A stretch of 46,343 nucleotides of DNA from a virus, in IMG/VR virus record IMGVR_UViG_3300037961_006053, positions 3,156 to 49,498 of that record; one strand, given 5' to 3'. The first letter of the stretch is position 1, and the number at the start of each line of letters is the position of its first letter. A program made the translations under genes and the position numbers. Positions 42,926-46,343 of the stretch are shown here, piece after piece. A model generated the notes under the pieces. The model was not told the origin of the DNA, searched no databases, and was given only the letters and a program-made list of their open reading frames with translations.

Positions 42926-43168
42926 ATGTCCGCATCAGAACAAGCCCGAATCGACAAACTACAATCCGTATACATGAACGCCGAAGTCTACCTATCAGAG
43001 GCTGACGTCACTGTAACCCTCCAAGGCGACGACCACATCGTCACCGTCGACGACGTGGAAGGCACAGGCTCATTTACCATCGACGCCAAAGTACTTCAAC
43101 AACTAACTGACCTCGAACTTCGCTGGCTCAGTAAAACATGCCGCGAGATACGCGCCGGGAGAGAATGA
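42926..43168 (+). CDS. Hypothetical early protein
   Basis: An 80-residue protein behind CCAGGAGGAATA. It has MSASEQARIDKLQSVYMNAE, beta-rich VTVTLQGDDHIVTVDDVEG, then a helix ending RWLSKTCREIRAGRE. No family recognised. Confidence 0.7.
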   Translation: MSASEQARIDKLQSVYMNAEVYLSEADVTVTLQGDDHIVTVDDVEGTGSFTIDAKVLQQLTDLELRWLSKTCREIRAGRE

Positions 43169-43169
43169 C

Positions 43170-43523
43170 ATGCCATGGAAACACGAATGGGTAGACCCTG
43201 AATTAGCGTTCAAATGCTCAACCTACAGCCCGAGCACCGGCCGCAAAACAATCCGCGTATACTTAGCATACAAAGACGACAACTGGGCTGAACCTCTCGA
43301 CTACCATTACACGCTCCACGACGGCAAACCCCAGACCGACACCTCCTACGCCAGCAACCAACACGGCATCTTCGACTTTGATATCCGTGACTTTCCCACA
43401 TATCACGACGACCTCACTCATCAGCACATCATGCAACTTGCAATCGACCGCCAACTGTGCACGATCGAAGACGTCATGATCTACATACAACCCATCAACC
43501 GAGGCTCCAATGCAACGCAATGA
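43170..43523 (+). CDS. Hypothetical early protein
   Basis: A 117-residue protein with ATG 43170 right after the previous stop. Aromatic-rich (EWVDPELAFKCSTYSPSTG, VYLAYKDDNWAEPLDYHYTL) and later DIRDFPTYHDDLTHQHIMQL. No ribosome site is obvious, so it is likely translated by coupling. No family recognised. Confidence 0.65.
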   Translation: MPWKHEWVDPELAFKCSTYSPSTGRKTIRVYLAYKDDNWAEPLDYHYTLHDGKPQTDTSYASNQHGIFDFDIRDFPTYHDDLTHQHIMQLAIDRQLCTIEDVMIYIQPINRGSNATQ

Positions 43524-43764
43524 CCAGCTAAAAGTCAGAACCAGCAACCTGCGCCCAAACCACCCATACTTCTACCAATACGCCGTCGCCCGCCTAATGC
43601 GCGCCGGCATGTGGTTCTCCGACGCTATCCAGGTCATACAAATAGTCATGCCACATAGCGTCCACTCGCTTCCCGACGACTATGAAGACACCTTCTACGA
43701 CGTCACTCGCGAAGCCCTCGCCAACAAGGACCTTCCAATCCCAACCTACAAACCCATCTGGTAA
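43510..43764 (+). CDS. Hypothetical early protein
   Basis: An 84-residue protein overlapping the previous gene by 14 bases. The sequence has NHPYFYQYAVARLMRAGMWF and helical parts with SVHSLPDDYEDTFYDVTREA, ending in Pro/Tyr-rich DLPIPTYKPIW. No family recognised. Confidence 0.65.
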   Translation: MQRNDQLKVRTSNLRPNHPYFYQYAVARLMRAGMWFSDAIQVIQIVMPHSVHSLPDDYEDTFYDVTREALANKDLPIPTYKPIW

Positions 43765-43768
43765 CCCC

Positions 43769-44194
43769 ATGCTACACATGATCGACGACCAACTCACCGC
43801 ATACCGCATAGCCGTAGAAACACGCGCCAAAGCCGAGGTCAACTGGTACAACGACGACGCCGACGCCACCGAACTTCGCGCATGCCGTGAAGAGGAACAG
43901 CTACGCCTAAATGGTTTGCAATCCGTAATTGGCATGGCAATCCGCGAATACGCCGCCCGCGAGCCATGCAATCCATTCAGCATCAACGGCGACGTCAACC
44001 AACCACCAGTTGCTTTACAAGACGCAGTCGCCGCCGCCATCCAGGAGGGCCAAGACTGGTTCAACGATTCCAATGCCGACATATCTTCTGCAGATTGCAT
44101 CGACAATATGATGACCATTCTCGACGAAGCCACCTCCGCACCTCCTTCAAACGAACACGGCACCTTCCCCCCACCACCCAAACGTTCCTCATGA
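43769..44194 (+). CDS. Hypothetical early protein
   Basis: A 141-residue protein. ATG 43769 follows the previous stop by four bases; a longer frame from 43682 would overlap the upstream gene. The N-terminus is helical (IDDQLTAYRIAVETRAKAEV, ELRACREEEQLRLNGLQSVI), the C-terminus has Asp-rich and Pro-rich segments. No family recognised. Confidence 0.65.
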   Translation: MLHMIDDQLTAYRIAVETRAKAEVNWYNDDADATELRACREEEQLRLNGLQSVIGMAIREYAAREPCNPFSINGDVNQPPVALQDAVAAAIQEGQDWFNDSNADISSADCIDNMMTILDEATSAPPSNEHGTFPPPPKRSS

Positions 44195-44466
44195 AACTTC
44201 ATCACCACACCCCACTCGACGGGAGCCATCAGTTTCGCATCGACTCAATTGACAACGAAACAATCGCACTGCGAGTCACGCACGAAGGAATAATTATTGA
44301 AATTGAAGATGAGAATGGTGAGGTCATTCGGACTGCTTACCAATTCTGGTCTGACCTCGATGAACTAACACAACCCCGTTTGTGCAACTGCATGCAATGC
44401 ACCCAACAGCGTTGGGACAACCACAAACTTATCACCGCCCAAAACAAAGCAAAGGATCAAACATGA
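44191..44466 (+). CDS. Hypothetical early protein
   Basis: A 91-residue protein whose ATG overlaps the previous stop (ATGA). Beta-rich N-terminal half (QFRIDSIDNETIALRVTHEG, IIIEIEDENGEVIRTAYQFW) and a CNCMQC cluster near the C-terminus with basic residues after it. Metal binding at CNCMQC is possible. No family recognised. Confidence 0.65.
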   Translation: MKLHHHTPLDGSHQFRIDSIDNETIALRVTHEGIIIEIEDENGEVIRTAYQFWSDLDELTQPRLCNCMQCTQQRWDNHKLITAQNKAKDQT

Positions 44467-45389
44467 CTCACGACTCTACACCAATCGCTGCACCACGCCT
44501 CGACACCTCGCTCAATCGAGCCCGTGTTGCACCACTACCACAACTCAAGTCACAGCAAATCTGTACCATCGGTGCCCCCGATGCATACCGTGTCGACTAC
44601 CAAACCCTATGCCAGGTACCAACCCCCGAAACAACTTACCATCCTCGTTCCGGCAATGCTCAGTGGCAACCCGTACCATACGCTTCATTCGTCAATGGCG
44701 CACGCGATGCAATGGCAAACGTACTCAACCAGGACCCAGTGTTCGAGACCTACGCCCTCAACAACTCAGGTTCACAAATGTTTGGGATGATTGGTTTTGG
44801 ATCTGGTATCACCGGCCAAGCTATCACAGTTGCCCTGCGTTCCAGCCTCGACAAAACAATCGCTCCCGCCGCAGCAATCGGCAGCGCACCATTCGTATGC
44901 GCCAACGGTTGTTTCTCAGGTGACTTCATGATCAGTGCCAAACAAACCACCAATGTATTCGGCACACTGGGTCGCATGTTCAACGACATCTGCGACGAGG
45001 CAGTCACACCAGTACTCGAACGCATTCGCATGGTCGAAGGCTGGCGCGACATTCCAGTCAAGAACGACTTGTTTGGTGCATACATGGGTGTCTTGTTCAG
45101 TCGAGGCCTCGTAAAACCACAGGAGTTCACTGCTGCCTTCCGTTACTGGAATGCATGCCACGGTGGCGACTTGCACAACGAACACGGTACCTTCGACTTG
45201 TTCAGTGCATACCAGGCCGTCACTGCCGCCGGCCAACGTACTGCCCCACGCAATGCGTTCCGTCACTTCGCCGGTATCGACCACGCAACCAAAGCCATCG
45301 CAGAAGCTGGTGGTTCTGTAACAGAAGCCTACATTCCTTCATTCGACTTGCAAATCCGTGAGTACGTAGACGTTGGCGAAGCCAAGTAG
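44463..45389 (+). CDS. DUF932-like phage protein
   Basis: A 308-residue protein whose ATG overlaps the previous stop. Signature segments of the DUF932 (phage/plasmid-like) family are visible: QPVPYASFVNGARDAM, FGMIGFGSGITGQAITVALR, SSLDKTIAPAAAIGSAPFVC and ANGCFSGDFMISAKQTT (residues about 68-165), and a later GTFDLFSAYQAVTAAGQRTA. Family members are widespread in phages and plasmids, but the biochemical function is not established. It is the longest early gene here and is followed by a structured gap. Confidence 0.7.
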   Translation: MTHDSTPIAAPRLDTSLNRARVAPLPQLKSQQICTIGAPDAYRVDYQTLCQVPTPETTYHPRSGNAQWQPVPYASFVNGARDAMANVLNQDPVFETYALNNSGSQMFGMIGFGSGITGQAITVALRSSLDKTIAPAAAIGSAPFVCANGCFSGDFMISAKQTTNVFGTLGRMFNDICDEAVTPVLERIRMVEGWRDIPVKNDLFGAYMGVLFSRGLVKPQEFTAAFRYWNACHGGDLHNEHGTFDLFSAYQAVTAAGQRTAPRNAFRHFAGIDHATKAIAEAGGSVTEAYIPSFDLQIREYVDVGEAK

Positions 45390-45569
45390 TCACCGTCTAT
45401 ATGCGCGCAGTAAGGGATCTGCGGTGAACGGAAACAAAATCCCATTCTTGACTACACGGTGTTTTTTGGGACTCCGTTCCCGTTTGTTTAGGCCGTGCGT
45501 TTACCCCAGCAGGGAGGCATGTGGGGAGTCACATAGATGCCTCATTATCCCTACCAAACAGGACCACCC
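45390..45569 (+). ncRNA. Structured intergenic region, candidate small RNA or control element
   Basis: No gene in 180 bases. Three hairpins line up: CGCAG/CTGCG (45406-45423); GAACGGA (45426-45432) with TCCGTTC (45473-45479) enclosing TCCCA/TGGGA (45440-45444 / 45467-45471); and GAGGCAT (45514-45520) with ATGCCTC (45537-45543) enclosing GTG/CAC. A TTGACT at 45448 and a T6 run at 45462 lie inside the second. Not a match to a class I recognise. Confidence 0.6.
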
Positions 45570-45779
45570 ATGAAAGACATATACACACTCGCCGAACTTC
45601 AAGCTTTACCAACAATACGCCAAGCATCGACCGGCAACCTCAAAGTCCAAACCAAGGCCAAACGAATATGGCTCAGCCGAATGACTATCGACGACGGCGC
45701 AGACTACAACAATCAGGTCACCGTTGAACGTTGCCGAAACGGATCATGGTACCCCGCCATCACCTACCAAGCCAAGTAA
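45570..45779 (+). CDS. Hypothetical early protein
   Basis: A 69-residue protein; ATG 45570 is behind CAGGACCACCC. A longer frame would run into the third hairpin of the structured gap. The sequence is MKDIYTLAELQALPTIRQAS, then basic and beta-rich (KRIWLSRMTIDDGADYNNQV) and WYPAITYQAK. No family recognised. Confidence 0.65.
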   Translation: MKDIYTLAELQALPTIRQASTGNLKVQTKAKRIWLSRMTIDDGADYNNQVTVERCRNGSWYPAITYQAK

Positions 45780-45795
45780 ACCAATGGAGCAAACC

Positions 45796-45936
45796 ATGAA
45801 AACACCACTATCCTTCAGACAATGGTGCGAACTCAACGGCAAACGCTGGGACCACCACGGTTCATTCGAAGAGTTCGAACGCAACTTCAAAGCGTACGAA
45901 GCCTACCGCAAATCCCTGGAGCCCACCAATGCATAA
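45796..45936 (+). CDS. Mini-protein (46 residues)
   Basis: ATG 45796 follows GGAGCAAACC; ATG 45784 would add four residues. Sequence: MKTPLSFRQWCELNGKRWDH then HGSFEEFERNFKAYEAYRKS and LEPTNA. It is helical and charged. It overlaps the next gene by eight bases. No family recognised. Confidence 0.6.
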   Translation: MKTPLSFRQWCELNGKRWDHHGSFEEFERNFKAYEAYRKSLEPTNA

Positions 45937-46183
45937 ACAAAAGTTCACCTACAACATCACACGTACCATCGAAATCGAAGTCGAGTGTGTGTACTACCCC
46001 GCATACCAGGAAACCGAAATCATCAGAGCAATCAACTGTGAAACTGGTGAACCAATAGAACTCGAAGATCATGAGGTCGATCAGTGCATGACTGACGGAA
46101 CCGCTGACCACCACCAAGGTTTACAGGATGCTGAAGACGACCGCCGCTACGAAGACTGGAAACTCGAACAAATGGAGAGGTGA
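45929..46183 (+). CDS. Hypothetical early protein
   Basis: An 84-residue acidic protein. A beta-rich start (KFTYNITRTIEIEVECVYYP) and a long acidic end (DAEDDRRYEDWKLEQMER). The first part resembles small beta-strand proteins common in phage early regions. No family recognised. Confidence 0.65.
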   Translation: MHKQKFTYNITRTIEIEVECVYYPAYQETEIIRAINCETGEPIELEDHEVDQCMTDGTADHHQGLQDAEDDRRYEDWKLEQMER

Positions 46184-46186
46184 GTG

Positions 46187-46343
46187 ATGAAAAACACGGA
46201 AGACAACCGATTGAACTTAGCCGAAGCTATATGGGAGACGCTAAGTCTCGACGCAATACATGAACAGTTTATCCTTCAAAATCTTGAACGATACAAAACA
46301 GATCCCGACGCATTTGAGGAAGACTCTGCGATGATGGGACTCG
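46187..46343 (+). CDS. Hypothetical early protein, C-terminus outside window
   Basis: ATG 46187 follows GGAGAGGTGAGTG, a strong ribosome site. The visible 52 residues (MKNTEDNRLNLAEAIWETLS, HEQFILQNLERYKTDPDAFE) are acidic and helical. The frame is open to the window edge. No family recognised. Confidence 0.65.
   Translation, partial: MKNTEDNRLNLAEAIWETLSLDAIHEQFILQNLERYKTDPDAFEEDSAMMGL

Noticed and set aside
43594-44229. 211-residue minus-strand frame in the early region
   Set aside because: It is antisense to two well-supported plus-strand genes with overlapping start/stop junctions.

Overview
The window is a piece of a tailed-bacteriophage genome, most likely a podovirus-like (short-tailed) phage from an environmental, probably aquatic, bacterium. 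The hallmarks are a large terminase, a portal protein, a coiled-coil scaffold-like protein, an HK97-type major capsid protein, a tail-nozzle-like beta-propeller protein and a very large ejection-type protein with a lysozyme-like domain. I see no integrase, no tRNA gene and no CRISPR array. No DNA polymerase, helicase or RNA polymerase lies in the window. Both ends cut through genes, so the genome is larger than this window. The host cannot be named from the sequence.

Layout. (1) Positions 1-22240, minus strand: virion genes. Transcription runs leftward from the major capsid protein and a decoration protein, through an adaptor-like protein and the nozzle-like protein, appendage-like proteins and several coiled-coil or internal proteins, to a giant protein of more than 2147 residues that leaves the window. 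(2) 22419-29923, plus strand: packaging and head assembly. TerL, portal, a run of very small basic and cysteine-rich proteins, an acidic protein and the scaffold-like protein, closed by a bidirectional terminator at 29926-29962. (3) 29978-36693, minus strand: a second decoration-like protein, a 965-residue coiled-coil protein, a small FmdB-type zinc ribbon, short hypothetical proteins and a probable small terminase. (4) 36694-37255: a palindrome-rich control region between divergent transcription units. (5) 37256-46343, plus strand: an early-type region of short, tightly packed genes with strong Shine-Dalgarno leaders. Only SSB, a SLOG/DUF2493 protein and a DUF932-like protein are recognisable there.

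The most unusual non-coding structure lies at 38154-38490. A 17-bp inverted repeat (38229-38245 / 38356-38372) encloses a 12-bp inverted repeat (38281-38292 / 38309-38320). Both are perfect, both are centred on the same point (38300.5), and they are separated by equal 35-bp spacers. The surrounding 340 bp carry ten copies of GTAACAC or its complement. This looks like a replication origin or a master control or partition site. A second candidate is a three-hairpin intergenic RNA at 45406-45543 downstream of the DUF932-like gene.

How the genes fit together. TerS and TerL would package DNA through the portal into a capsid built from the major capsid protein with the scaffold-like protein, decorated by one or two cement proteins. 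The 614-residue and 835-residue proteins would form the neck and nozzle, and the giant protein with its lysozyme-like domain would be ejected to open the cell wall. The early region would serve DNA replication (SSB) and host takeover through many uncharacterised small proteins.
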